NCBI GenBank assembly: GCA_022072055.1
Contig: JAJVIK010000021.1
Coordinates: 94,189 to 158,188 of the forward strand
Source of the DNA: a bacterium
GTDB lineage: Bacteria > Hinthialibacterota > Hinthialibacteria > OLB16
Length of the DNA stretch: 64,000 bases
Reading direction: 5' to 3'
Shown: positions 25,815 to 34,917 of the stretch, piece after piece
Layout: each line of letters begins with the position of its first letter
How positions within the stretch are numbered: position 1 is the stretch's first letter
Translations under genes and position numbers: made by a program
Notes under the pieces: generated by a model
Seen by the model: the letters and a program-made list of their open reading frames with translations, nothing else
Told to the model about the DNA's origin: nothing
Databases searched by the model: none

Positions 25815-26811
25815 GTCGGATGTCCAGCGCGGGATAAGCGCACAAGGCCAGGAGCACCAAGGCCGGAAAAACCAGGTGGCTGGTCAGGTGAAAAAGGAAT
25901 TCGGCCTTGATCCGGACCGGAACCCGCGCCGCAAGGACCTCCGGACCGAGCTTCCGAAGGGTTTCCACCGCCCCGCGCGTCCAGCGGTACTGTTGCGACT
26001 TGAAGGCGTTGACCTCCTTGGGGAGCTCCGCCGGGGTGACCACCGCGTTGAGGTAACGGAACTTCCATCCCGCAAGCTGCGCGCGGTAGGAAAGGTCGAG
26101 GTCCTCGGTGAGGGTGTCGGAATGCCAGCCTCCGGCCTCTTCAATGCAGCGCTTGCGCCATACCCCGGCGGTGCCGTTGAAATTGAGGAAAAGCCCGGCT
26201 CGATCCCGGGTCTGGCTTTCCATCACGAAATGACCATCGAGAAACAGGGCCTGCATCCGGGTAAGAAACGAGGCATTCTCGTTCAGGTGGCCCCAACGGG
26301 TCTGGACCATCCCGACTGAAGGCTCGGAGAAACAGGGAACCACGCGCAAAAGGAAGTCCGGGGGCGGAACGAAGTCCGCGTCAAAGATGGCGATCAGTTC
26401 CCCCCTCGCGCGCGCGGTTCCTTCCTTCAGCGCCCCGGCCTTGAATCCCGACCTCTCGCGCCGATGGTGGTGGGCGATTCGGAATCCCTCGGCCCGGATT
26501 TCACGGACAAGGCGCTCGGCGATCCGTGAGGTTTCATCCGTTGAATCATCAAGGACTTGAAACTCGATCCGGTCCCTGGGATAGCGGAGCGCTAGTGCGG
26601 CGCGGAGCAGTCGCTCCACAACCGCCCGTTCATTGTAGATCGGGAGCTGAACAGTAACCGAGGGAAGGGTCGCGTTCTCCGGATCGGCCGGCGGCGGGTC
26701 CGGAATCGGCGCATGTCGAAGGCGTTGATAGATCAACCAGGGGATATGGAGACCGTGGAGCGACAGCCCAATCAGAAGGCTGAAATACAGAACGAGAAAG
26801 ATGGATTCCAT
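25369..26811 (-). CDS. processive family 2 glycosyltransferase, membrane (cellulose/mannan synthase-like)
   Basis: 480 residues. N-terminal membrane segment (LVLYFSLLIGLSLHGLHI), then a GT-A domain with VQLPIYNE, DDSTDE, IAIFDADFVPPPDF (DxD), DLSYRAQLAGW preceded by TEDLD, and the QQYRW (Q/RxxRW) signature of processive beta-glycosyltransferases. The C-terminal part has at least four helices (FHLTSHLVFPALVLLALCAY, LPLYILGIFSVNVFYLWG, FLGTGLAVSNSIAV, LLAGYLALCILHAAS). Enzymes of this type polymerise and export beta-glucan, mannan or glucomannan through the membrane. Downstream of the DUF2064 gene by 42 bases on the same strand. The HicA run-on frame overlaps its last 446 bases on the other strand. 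Confidence 0.88.
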   Translation of the reverse strand: MESIFLVLYFSLLIGLSLHGLHIPWLIYQRLRHAPIPDPPPADPENATLPSVTVQLPIYNERAVVERLLRAALALRYPRDRIEFQVLDDSTDETSRIAERLVREIRAEGFRIAHHHRRERSGFKAGALKEGTARARGELIAIFDADFVPPPDFLLRVVPCFSEPSVGMVQTRWGHLNENASFLTRMQALFLDGHFVMESQTRDRAGLFLNFNGTAGVWRKRCIEEAGGWHSDTLTEDLDLSYRAQLAGWKFRYLNAVVTPAELPKEVNAFKSQQYRWTRGAVETLRKLGPEVLAARVPVRIKAEFLFHLTSHLVFPALVLLALCAYPALDIRLTDSPWKLAVVDLPLYILGIFSVNVFYLWGQWVAHPEDRRRLFRIPGLLFLGTGLAVSNSIAVWEGYRGGEHDFVRTPKDGGASRSPYRAPSSRSAWFELLLAGYLALCILHAASRGHYASIPFLLVFGLGFGGMGVMSVREQLRQVA

Positions 26812-26853
26812 TCCTGTTCGATAGTGCGGTCCGGCGCCCTTCGTTCCGCCGGA

Positions 26854-27546
26854 TCAAGGCGCTTTCTTCGGTCCTTCGGACTCTTCAAGAAATCTCCGGA
26901 GGAAGGACCAGTCGCCTTCCCCTTCCCCCAATAAACGTTCCAGGTCCGCGAGAGTATCAATATCGTAACTTTCGGGACCGATTCCCGCTCTCCAACCCTT
27001 CCGCTTCGCCGCGCGAAGCGTGTCCTCGAAGGTGGTGGAGCAGGACCAGCGGACTGTCTCGAACATATCCTCCGGGGGGCGGGAAAGTCCGAGGAGATAG
27101 TATCCTCCATCCGATGCCGGTCCCAGAATTATATCCGAATTCTCGAATAAGCGCAGGTTCTCCCGAACGATATCCGCCGAAAGCTGGGGGGAATCCGAGC
27201 CGATAGCCAGCACCTGCTTCCAACCCCTATCGAACTGTCGGTCAAACGCATGCTTGAGCCGCAGGCCCAAGTCCTCTCCGCACTGGAAGGCAACTTCCGC
27301 CTCGGTCGAGAGCCATTGTCGAGCCTGCTCCGCGGCGTGCGCGTGGTCCACGCCAGGCTCCACCGCAAGGCAAACCTCGACGGAAACGGCGGGAGCCATA
27401 CTGGTCAGCGTGGCGACAAAGGGGGGGACCCAAGCCTCGTAGAGCCTCGCGGCGGCGAGCTCGCCAACCTCCCGAGCCAAACGAGTCTTCACACACCCCA
27501 CCGCGGGGAGTTTGGCGAAGACCATAGCCCGCGCCTGATCATTCAC
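26854..27546 (-). CDS. TIGR04282/DUF2064 family glycosyltransferase-like protein
   Basis: 230 residues. N-terminal VFAKLPAVGCVKTRLA and the later AIGSDSPQLSADIV, LGPASDGGYYLLGL and DIDTLADLERLL match DUF2064/TIGR04282 proteins, a nucleotide-sugar-binding GT-A fold noted in arsenosugar-type loci and in other glycan loci. No arsenic genes are present here. Its start overlaps the end of the ABC exporter gene by four bases, which makes it part of that operon, and the GT2 follows. The reaction is unproven. Confidence 0.8.
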   Translation of the reverse strand: MNDQARAMVFAKLPAVGCVKTRLAREVGELAAARLYEAWVPPFVATLTSMAPAVSVEVCLAVEPGVDHAHAAEQARQWLSTEAEVAFQCGEDLGLRLKHAFDRQFDRGWKQVLAIGSDSPQLSADIVRENLRLFENSDIILGPASDGGYYLLGLSRPPEDMFETVRWSCSTTFEDTLRAAKRKGWRAGIGPESYDIDTLADLERLLGEGEGDWSFLRRFLEESEGPKKAP

Positions 27547-29330
27547 GCCAGGGCTTCCTGAGTTTTGTATTGGAGCTCATAGAGGCGATGGTAGAGACCA
27601 CGCGCGGCGAGGAGTTCCTCATGGGTTCCCATCTCCGCCACGCGCCCCTTGCTCATGACCAGGATGCGGTCGCAATTGTGGATGGTGGAGAGACGGTGCG
27701 CGACAATCAGGCTGGTTCGTCCCTCGGTCAACCGAGCCAGCGCGCGCTGGATGGTTCGCTCGGTTTCGGTGTCCACGCTCGAGGTGGCCTCGTCCAACAC
27801 CAGGATTCGCGGATCGTGGGCAAGCGCGCGCGCGAAGCTGACCAGTTGACGCTCGCCCACGGAGAGGCTTCGACCGCGTTCGCCCAAGGGGGAGTCCAGC
27901 CCTTGGGGGAGTTTGGAGACCAAGGCCTCCATCCCGAGTTCCCGGATCACCCGTTCGGCATCCGCGCGGGAAATCCGCGGATCGCGCAGGGTGATGTTGT
28001 CCAGGACAGTCCCCGAGAAGAGAAACACATCCTGGAGCACAATTCCGAAATTGGCTCGCAGGTTCGCCAGGTTCCAGTCCCGCAAGTCCACTCCATCGAT
28101 CAGGATGCGACCGCCGATCACATCGTAAAACCGGCACAGCAGACTCATCACCGTGCTCTTGCCCGAGCCGGTGGCCCCCACAAAGGCGATCCGTTCGCCC
28201 GGTTCGGCCACGAAGCTGACTTGGTGCAGGACCGGCTCGCCGGTGCGATACTCGAAATCCACTTGGTCGAAGACCACACGCCCGCGCGCCGAGACGATCG
28301 GATGAGGGGATTCGGGGCCGGCGATGGAGATGGGTTCATCCAGGAGTTTGAAGATGCGCTCGGAGGAGGCCATCGCCGATTGCAGGGTGCCGTACTGGGC
28401 CGAGAGCTCGCGGATCGGTTGGAAGAACTTGAACAGGTACTCCATGAAGGCGACCAGCGTGCCGAGGGTCAGCGCGCCCGAGAGAACCTGGATTCCCCCG
28501 TACCACAGCACCGCGCCCATGCCCAGGGCGGAGACCACCTCAACCGCGGGAAAGAAGACCGCGTAGGCCAGGATGGTCTGAATGTTGGCGTCGTAGTGGT
28601 CTTTGTTCAGTCGTTTGAACTTTTCGAGGTTGCGCTCTTCGCGGACAAAAGCCTGAACGGTCTGGAGGCCGGTGACATTCTCCTGGAGAAAGGAGTTGAG
28701 CCGGGCGATCCGTGTGCGCACCGCGCGAAACCCCTCGCGCGACCAAACGCGGAAATACCGAGAGATGATCAGCATCAGCGGCAACACCGACAGAGCGAGC
28801 AGGGTCAGCGGGACACTCATCCACAGCAAGATTCCGAGGATTCCAATCAGCAGGAACAACGCGCCGAAGATGTGGGTGATCCCCTCGGAGAACAGTTCGT
28901 TCAGAACCTCGATGTCGCCGGTCACTCGGGTCATGAGTCGTCCCACGGGGGTCTTGTCGAAAAAGGAGAGGGACAGCCGCTGCAGGTGGTCGAAGAGTTC
29001 GATCCGCAAATCAAACATGGCGTACTGGCCCGTGCTGTTGACCGCGAGGATGTAAAGGAACTGGATCGCGTACTCGATGGTCACCGCGCCGAGAAAAGCC
29101 CCAAGGAGCAGCGCGAGCTCGCGGTGGTCCCCGTTCGGGATGGTGTGGTCGATGGCCCAGCGGACAAAGAGCGGCTGGATGAGCGAGAACGAAGCCACCA
29201 AGAGCGAGAGGGCGACCGCGAGCGCGACTCGCGCCCGATAGGGGCGCAAGTAAGTCAGCAGACGCCGCGCGAGACGGGCGTCATAGGCCTTCCCCAGCGC
29301 TTCTTCCTCATGGGGATGTTGTCCGCTCAC
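27543..29330 (-). CDS. ABC exporter half-transporter, permease-ATPase fusion (B subunit)
   Basis: 595 residues: six-helix exporter domain (residues about 20-320) then a nucleotide-binding domain with Walker A GATGSGKST, Q-loop GIVLQDVFLF, signature LSVGERQL, Walker B ILVLDEATSSVD and H-loop AHRLSTI. The variant signature LSVGERQL next to a partner with LSGGQRQR is typical of heterodimeric type IV exporters (YheI/YheH-like, LmrCD-like). Overlaps the partner (29330/29327) and the downstream DUF2064 gene by four bases each. Likely substrates are lipids, glycolipids or drugs; not predictable further. Confidence 0.92.
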   Translation of the reverse strand: MSGQHPHEEEALGKAYDARLARRLLTYLRPYRARVALAVALSLLVASFSLIQPLFVRWAIDHTIPNGDHRELALLLGAFLGAVTIEYAIQFLYILAVNSTGQYAMFDLRIELFDHLQRLSLSFFDKTPVGRLMTRVTGDIEVLNELFSEGITHIFGALFLLIGILGILLWMSVPLTLLALSVLPLMLIISRYFRVWSREGFRAVRTRIARLNSFLQENVTGLQTVQAFVREERNLEKFKRLNKDHYDANIQTILAYAVFFPAVEVVSALGMGAVLWYGGIQVLSGALTLGTLVAFMEYLFKFFQPIRELSAQYGTLQSAMASSERIFKLLDEPISIAGPESPHPIVSARGRVVFDQVDFEYRTGEPVLHQVSFVAEPGERIAFVGATGSGKSTVMSLLCRFYDVIGGRILIDGVDLRDWNLANLRANFGIVLQDVFLFSGTVLDNITLRDPRISRADAERVIRELGMEALVSKLPQGLDSPLGERGRSLSVGERQLVSFARALAHDPRILVLDEATSSVDTETERTIQRALARLTEGRTSLIVAHRLSTIHNCDRILVMSKGRVAEMGTHEELLAARGLYHRLYELQYKTQEALA

Positions 29331-31150
29331 GCGATCATCTCCTCGATTTGGGCCTCCAGGAGCTGGTGAGAATGAAGGGTGGCGTATAGCCCCCCCAGCT
29401 CCAGGAGATCTTCATGCGTTCCACGCTCGGCAACCGCGCCATCCTCGAGCACAATGATCCAGTCGGCGTTCCGGACAGTGGAAATCCGGTGGGAGATAAG
29501 CAGGGTCGTGCGGCCCGCCATCACTCCACGCAGCCCCTCCAGGATCTTTTCCTCCGTGTGGGTGTCCACCGCGGAGAGGGCGTCATCCAGAATCAGGATC
29601 TTCGGATCGATGGCCACGGCGCGGGCGATGGCGGCGCGTTGACGCTGCCCGCCGGAAAGAGTGATTCCCCGTTCGCCGACCAGGGTTTCGTACCCCTGCG
29701 GAAACTCGATCACATTATCATGCAGTGCCGCCAGGCGGCTGGCTTCCTCGACCACGCCATCGGCAAGGAACTCCTCGGGTGACAGGCCGAAGGCAATGTT
29801 CTTGCGAACAGTGGCGGAAAACATGAAATGATCCTGAGACACCAACCCGATGGCCTTGCGCAGGTCCTTCAGCCGGTAGTTCCGGGCTGGGACTCCATCA
29901 ATCAGAATCTCTCCCCGGACCGGGTCCTGGAGACGTGGAACAAGGTGGGCGAGCGTGGACTTGCCGGAGCCGGTGGCCCCCACAATTCCCACGGTCGCTC
30001 CGGCGGGGATTTCCAAGTTGAGCGAACGCAGAACCGGGCGACCGGGGATGTACTCAAAGGTGACATCCCGGAACACGATCTCCCCGCGCGTTGGGGGGGG
30101 CGCACAGGGATCCGCCGGGTCCTTGATGGAAGGCTCCGTGTCCATCACCTCGTTGATGCGCTGGAGGGACACCACCCCGCGTTGAATCACGTTCAGCACC
30201 CAGCCGATGGAGATCATCGGAAACAGCAGCATGTTCAGATAGATCAGGAAGGCGGCGAAATCCCCAACGTCGAAGCCCCACCTCGGACTCATCATCAGGA
30301 AGCTCCCGAAACCGAGGACCACGAATCGTCCCAAGTTGTGGCTGAAGGCAAAGAATGGGTAAAGCGCCCCCTCGGCTCGGAAGTAGCTGAGGTTCTTTTC
30401 GAGATAATCCCGATTGAGGTCGCGGATGGCCTCGACCTCGGCATCCTCACGTACATAGGCCTTGACCACACGGATTCCGGTCAGGTTCTCCTGGACATAA
30501 GTGGAAATCTTGGAGAATTGCTCCTGAACCAGGGTGAAACGCTCTTCGACCACCTTGACCAAACGATTGGTCCCAAAGGCCATCAAGAGCGGAGGAAAGA
30601 GGGCCACAAGGGTCAAGACAGGGGATAGGTAGCACATTCCTGCAAGGACGCATGCCATTGTGAAAAAGGCGTTAATGGGGTACATCAGCCCCGGCCCCAG
30701 CATGGAGCGAACTTGGTTCAAGTCATTGGTGGCGCGGGCGATAATATCTCCTGTCGTCATTCTGTCAAAATAAGCGGGCGGCAGGCGAAGGAGATGCGCA
30801 AACAAGTCGTTGCGCAGGTCGTATTCCACCTTCCGACTGATCCCAATCAGGATCCAGCGCTGGTAAAAGCGAAAAACGGCGCTCAGGAGGGCAAACCCGA
30901 GGATGGCCAAGAAATACAGGATAAGCCGTTGTTCCCCGAGCCCCTCGGAGCCCGCCAGATGTTGGGTGATGTGCTTCAGTGTTCGGCTGACCAGCAGCGG
31001 CAAGACACTGGCCGTGGCGGCGGTGATGAGCACGCAGGCCACTCCGATCACCAAGGTGCGGCGGTATTGCTTGAGATAGGGAAACAGTGTCGGGATTTCA
31101 CGGCGCGCCGCCGCAAGGCCGGCCGTCTCTTGGCTCGCATCGGATGTCAT
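29327..31150 (-). CDS. ABC exporter half-transporter, permease-ATPase fusion (A subunit)
   Basis: About 607 residues from the ATG at 31150 (the TTG at 31186 is a weaker alternative). Exporter helices at residues about 30-320 (LVIGVACVLITAATASVLPL, ILYFLAILGFALLSAVF), then an ATPase domain with GATGSGKST, LVSQDHFMFSA, canonical signature LSGGQRQR, ILILDDALSAVD (the catalytic Glu is replaced by Asp) and SHRISTV. The DD in place of DE in Walker B marks a degenerate site, as expected for one half of a heterodimer, with the other half (27543-29330) holding the catalytic Glu. Divergent from the HDOD gene over only 91 bases. Confidence 0.92.
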   Translation of the reverse strand: MTSDASQETAGLAAARREIPTLFPYLKQYRRTLVIGVACVLITAATASVLPLLVSRTLKHITQHLAGSEGLGEQRLILYFLAILGFALLSAVFRFYQRWILIGISRKVEYDLRNDLFAHLLRLPPAYFDRMTTGDIIARATNDLNQVRSMLGPGLMYPINAFFTMACVLAGMCYLSPVLTLVALFPPLLMAFGTNRLVKVVEERFTLVQEQFSKISTYVQENLTGIRVVKAYVREDAEVEAIRDLNRDYLEKNLSYFRAEGALYPFFAFSHNLGRFVVLGFGSFLMMSPRWGFDVGDFAAFLIYLNMLLFPMISIGWVLNVIQRGVVSLQRINEVMDTEPSIKDPADPCAPPPTRGEIVFRDVTFEYIPGRPVLRSLNLEIPAGATVGIVGATGSGKSTLAHLVPRLQDPVRGEILIDGVPARNYRLKDLRKAIGLVSQDHFMFSATVRKNIAFGLSPEEFLADGVVEEASRLAALHDNVIEFPQGYETLVGERGITLSGGQRQRAAIARAVAIDPKILILDDALSAVDTHTEEKILEGLRGVMAGRTTLLISHRISTVRNADWIIVLEDGAVAERGTHEDLLELGGLYATLHSHQLLEAQIEEMIA

Positions 31151-31241
31151 AGTCTGGAATCTTACGGGAGCCTTCTTATCCCGCAACCCCCGCCCCAGCC
31201 GGTTTGTGACTGGGAGAGCCGAAAGGACGCGCGGTCCGCCG

Positions 31242-32447
31242 ATGAAGGAACTCGAGTTCTCAAAGTCCCTGGTCCAGTTCGCGACTCAGACCGACCCCCA
31301 TAACCTGTTTTCAACCGGGCACATGGAGCTGCTTCGGAAGCTCAATCGCCTCGACTTGTCGGCGCGGGACCTTTCCAAGGTGATTGTCAACAACCCGGCC
31401 ATCACCGCGCGAGTGCTGCGAGTCGCCAATTCGCCCTATTATGGCATCCCCAACAAGATCTCCACGCTCAACCACGCGGTGTCGCTTCTGGGAGTGGAGC
31501 AAGTCAGAACCCTGGTGCAGGCATTTTGTTTTTCCGAGGCGACTTCGACAGCCAAGGGCAAGGCGCGGATCTTCGAACCTCGCAGCTTCGCGGCTCATTC
31601 CCTGGCCGTGGCCCAGCTCGCGGGCAAGCTCGCGAAACACTTTGGCTTTCAGATGCTTGGAGCGGGCGAGGCGGAAACGGCGGGTCTGCTGCACGATATC
31701 GGCAAGAGTGTGCTGGCGGTGGACCAACAAAGCATCGCGCGGGACATGCGCAACGAGTATCTGCGCCGCGCCTCCACCACCCGGGAAGACGACTGTGAGG
31801 TGGGGACCCTTCTCGAGGCCGAACTCGAAATCCTGGGGTTCACTCATGCGGAGCTTGGGGCTTGGCTGGCCTCGACCTGGAACCTCCCCCTGGGGGTCCG
31901 AGAGGCCATCTATTACTCGCATGGTCCAATCGAGGAATGTGTCCAAAAGGAGTGGGCGTGCGTGGTGGCGGTGGCGGATGAGATCGCCAACACCTTTGGG
32001 ATGGAATGTCTGCCCACCAGTGCGGGGACCGGACCCGATCCGACCATCCTGGAGTTCCTCGAGAGGCAAGGAAAATTGAGGTTATACGAAAACCTGCCCG
32101 GCGCCCTGGAAAAGGATATTGAGCGTGTCCAGGGTCTCCACTCGCTGGTGTCCGAGGATCGCGCCCCCCAAATGGAAGACTCGCGTTTGGAGACGGTCAT
32201 CGAGGAGCACGCCCCACAGCCTCGCGCCCAGGTCTCCGTGGCGGCTTCCCCCGGCTGGAGCCTCCTGGTCCCCGGCTTGCCTCAAATGAACCGGGGGGCC
32301 ACGGTCTTTGGCGGGGGTCTGTTCGCGCTGTTTCTGGGAGCTGGACTACTCGCGGTGGCCTTTACGCTGGTGGGAAATGGGGAGCTTGCGGCGGGATGCG
32401 CGGTGGCCGCCCTGCTTTCCTGGTTGGTTTCAGTGTTTGCCGCTTGA
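31242..32447 (+). CDS. HDOD-domain signalling protein with C-terminal membrane hairpin
   Basis: About 401 residues from the ATG at 31242. Residues about 15-260 carry an HDOD domain: NPAITARVLRVANSPYYG, ISTLNHAVSLLGVEQVRTL, and HDIGKSVLAVDQ; HDOD proteins lack HD hydrolase activity in most cases but often sense c-di-GMP-related or stress signals and act as scaffolds. Here an HDIGK sequence is retained. A charged linker follows, then two hydrophobic helices at the end (GGGLFALFLGAGLLAVAFTLV and AAGCAVAALLSWLVSVFA), which would tether the domain to the membrane. The tail is unusual in a family that is normally soluble. The upstream start at 31206 is possible. Confidence 0.85.
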   Translation: MKELEFSKSLVQFATQTDPHNLFSTGHMELLRKLNRLDLSARDLSKVIVNNPAITARVLRVANSPYYGIPNKISTLNHAVSLLGVEQVRTLVQAFCFSEATSTAKGKARIFEPRSFAAHSLAVAQLAGKLAKHFGFQMLGAGEAETAGLLHDIGKSVLAVDQQSIARDMRNEYLRRASTTREDDCEVGTLLEAELEILGFTHAELGAWLASTWNLPLGVREAIYYSHGPIEECVQKEWACVVAVADEIANTFGMECLPTSAGTGPDPTILEFLERQGKLRLYENLPGALEKDIERVQGLHSLVSEDRAPQMEDSRLETVIEEHAPQPRAQVSVAASPGWSLLVPGLPQMNRGATVFGGGLFALFLGAGLLAVAFTLVGNGELAAGCAVAALLSWLVSVFAA

Positions 32448-32457
32448 GGAAGACCGG

Positions 32458-34911
32458 TCAGACGATGTCCTTGATCAGATCCAAGAACTCTTCCACTGAA
32501 ATCACATCGGCGATCCGCTTGTGTGGCAGAAAGCGGCCTTGGGAGTCGTAGAACTCAATCACCGGCACCGCGAAAACCCCTTGTCGAACCTGGAGGTCGC
32601 TGACTTCCTTGTTGGAGCGACTCTCGGAAAGATTGACCTTGATCGCCACAAAACGCTCCAGGGCCCTTTGAACTTTCGGGTCGGAGAAAACCTTGTGATC
32701 GAGCTCATCGCACTTCTCGCAAACATTCGTGCGGTATTTGACGATCACGCTCTTCCCGGAGGCGCGCGCCCTATCGAGATCGGCAAGGGGAGCTCCACTC
32801 AACCAAGCGATGCCCACGGTCTCGGCGTGGTCCGCCGGCTTATCCGCTGGGGCGGTCATCCCTACTCCCGGGACCCAGCCTTGGAGCGCCGCGAATCGTT
32901 GCAGCGGCAGGGAGGCCGCAAGCAGCGCCGCCATCGTGGCGAACGACAGAACGGCGCGGGAAAGCCCCTCGGTCCCTTGATTCTTAATGCTCACAAACGT
33001 GGCCACCCCAAGGAAGTACGCGGTGGTCAGCCCCCACAGCCAGCTTTCGGGAATGACAAAGTGGACCCAATACAGCGCCAGCCCGAGAAGAAGCAGGCCG
33101 AAGAAGTCCTTGACCGCCACCATCCAGGCCCCGGCCTTCGGAAGGTACCGGATGGAGCTCGAGAAGGTGGCGATCACGAAGAACAGAACGCCGATTCCCC
33201 AGGCGTAGATGAACAAGAGCCAGAAGCCGAGGAAGAAGCTCTGGGTCTTGGCCACCCAGGTGAGAATGCCAAGGAGGATCGGCTCACCGCAGGGGGCGAA
33301 CACAATGCTGCTCACCAGCCCCATCGAGAAGGCGCCCATGTAACCTTTGCGATTGACCCTGGAGGCCGCGCTCACCCATGAGGATGGCAGGTAGAACACA
33401 AACACATCGAGCATCGAAAGGGCGAGGACCACATAGAAAAGCGCCACCACACCGATCAACCAGGGGTTCTCCATCATGGTCCCAAAGACCGTTCCGAGCG
33501 CCGCCGCGACCACTCCCAGCGAGGCATAGGAAAGCGCCACTCCCAGAATATAGGTCCCGGCAAGGGAGCAGGCCTGAACGCGAGACCTCACCTCCTTAGC
33601 CCCGAAAATCGCCACCGTGGCGGGGATCATCGGGTAAACACAGGGTGTGAAGCTGGTCAGAATGCCTCCGATGAAGGCGAGCAGAAACGCCACCCACAGG
33701 TTCCGAGTCACCGTGCGCTCAAAGAAACCGGTGTCCTTGAGAGCCTGGCGCGAGAGGATCGAGTCGCCGCTCGCGGTCGCCGGGGAGGCTGTTGTTTCAA
33801 CAGGTTCCTCAGGCTCAGGCCATGATGCGCGGGGATCTAGCCTCTCGGTTCGGACCTCCGCCATGGAGAGTCCCGCATTGCTCTTGGCGAGCCGAGTCGA
33901 GATGGAATGAGTCTCCGGTGGGAAGCAGACCCCTTTGGGCCCATCGGTGCAGCCGGAGAAGGTCAGCAGGACCTGCAAGTCCTTCCCCTGCTCCTCGCCG
34001 GTGATCCAACGCACGGGGATCCGGAGCTCCCCCGGAGTTCGGAGAATCGCCTCGGTTTCATCCCGGATTTCCATGTAGTGGAGCTCCCGCGCGGGCGCCA
34101 GCGCCGCGCCGACATGGAGCCCCTTTCCCTTGATCTTCTCGACGGCGAGAGTTGAGAGCACCAGGTGCGCCGCTTCCCCGGCGGTGACTTTCAGGCTGAG
34201 CGTTCCCGAATCCGGGCTCCCAGCCATCCATTGAGGAGACTCCATCCGGAAAGGGCTCCTCGAGCCGGAAGGACTTCCCACTTGCTGCTTTGATCCCGAT
34301 GCAGGCTCAAGCCCCGGAAGCGAGAGAACCCCGAAGGGGTCCTCAAATGGCGAAGCGGATTCACCCCGCGCCTCCGATTGAGGTGTCTCGACCTCCAGGA
34401 GGGGGCTTAGAATGGCATGCCACTCCTCCTTGGAATGAGCCTCACCGAGGGTCCGGACCTTCTCCCCGGTGGCGCTGAAGATGATCGCGAAGGGATTGGC
34501 GGCATACTCCGGGTCGATGGCGCGACGGAAGGCCACATCGGAGCCGGGTTTCTTATAGTACTTCACAAAGGGGAGTTGCAGCCTTTCAGTCAGGCGCGCC
34601 GCCGCCTCGAATCGCGCCTCGGGATCGGTGTTCACGGAGGCGATCCGGAGACCCTTGGGTCCCAGCTCTCGGTGGACCTCGATCAAGTCCGGGAGCTCCT
34701 CCACGCACGGCTCACAGGTGACCTCCCAGAAAGTCACCAGCGTGGCCTGCCCCTTGAAGCCGGCCACAACCTCCGGCCAGGTCTGGGGGGAAACTTCTTT
34801 TCCAAGTTGGGATGGAACTTGCGCCGGCGCGGGCGAAAGCAAGCCCAGGAGGACCGCGATTCCGGCTGCGGCTGTGAGGGAACGGAAACCGAACGAAGCC
34901 TTCCTCGACAT
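32458..34911 (-). CDS. TlpA-like redoxin fused to DsbD (thiol:disulfide interchange protein)
   Basis: 817 residues. Signal-like N-terminus (LTAAAGIAVLLGLLSPAPAQ), then a TlpA/ResA-type thioredoxin domain with CEPC in EVTCEPCVEELPDL near residue 66. A DsbD alpha-like immunoglobulin domain follows, then eight membrane helices of DsbD beta (FIGGILTSFTPCVYPMIPAT, with the TM cysteine; FAPCGEPILLGIL with the second) and a C-terminal thioredoxin domain with CEKC in NVCEKCDELDHKVF. Together these relay electrons from cytoplasmic thioredoxin across the membrane to the periplasm, here with the client-type redoxin built in. Follows a TlpA-like lipoprotein by six bases, and the two redoxin domains look like tandem copies. 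Confidence 0.92.
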   Translation of the reverse strand: MSRKASFGFRSLTAAAGIAVLLGLLSPAPAQVPSQLGKEVSPQTWPEVVAGFKGQATLVTFWEVTCEPCVEELPDLIEVHRELGPKGLRIASVNTDPEARFEAAARLTERLQLPFVKYYKKPGSDVAFRRAIDPEYAANPFAIIFSATGEKVRTLGEAHSKEEWHAILSPLLEVETPQSEARGESASPFEDPFGVLSLPGLEPASGSKQQVGSPSGSRSPFRMESPQWMAGSPDSGTLSLKVTAGEAAHLVLSTLAVEKIKGKGLHVGAALAPARELHYMEIRDETEAILRTPGELRIPVRWITGEEQGKDLQVLLTFSGCTDGPKGVCFPPETHSISTRLAKSNAGLSMAEVRTERLDPRASWPEPEEPVETTASPATASGDSILSRQALKDTGFFERTVTRNLWVAFLLAFIGGILTSFTPCVYPMIPATVAIFGAKEVRSRVQACSLAGTYILGVALSYASLGVVAAALGTVFGTMMENPWLIGVVALFYVVLALSMLDVFVFYLPSSWVSAASRVNRKGYMGAFSMGLVSSIVFAPCGEPILLGILTWVAKTQSFFLGFWLLFIYAWGIGVLFFVIATFSSSIRYLPKAGAWMVAVKDFFGLLLLGLALYWVHFVIPESWLWGLTTAYFLGVATFVSIKNQGTEGLSRAVLSFATMAALLAASLPLQRFAALQGWVPGVGMTAPADKPADHAETVGIAWLSGAPLADLDRARASGKSVIVKYRTNVCEKCDELDHKVFSDPKVQRALERFVAIKVNLSESRSNKEVSDLQVRQGVFAVPVIEFYDSQGRFLPHKRIADVISVEEFLDLIKDIV

Positions 34912-34917
34912 GGTGAA

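Noticed and set aside
27570-29369. A 599-residue frame opposite the ABC exporter
   Set aside because: It mirrors a complete ABC protein with all motifs; composition is His/Gln/Glu-rich and unstructured.
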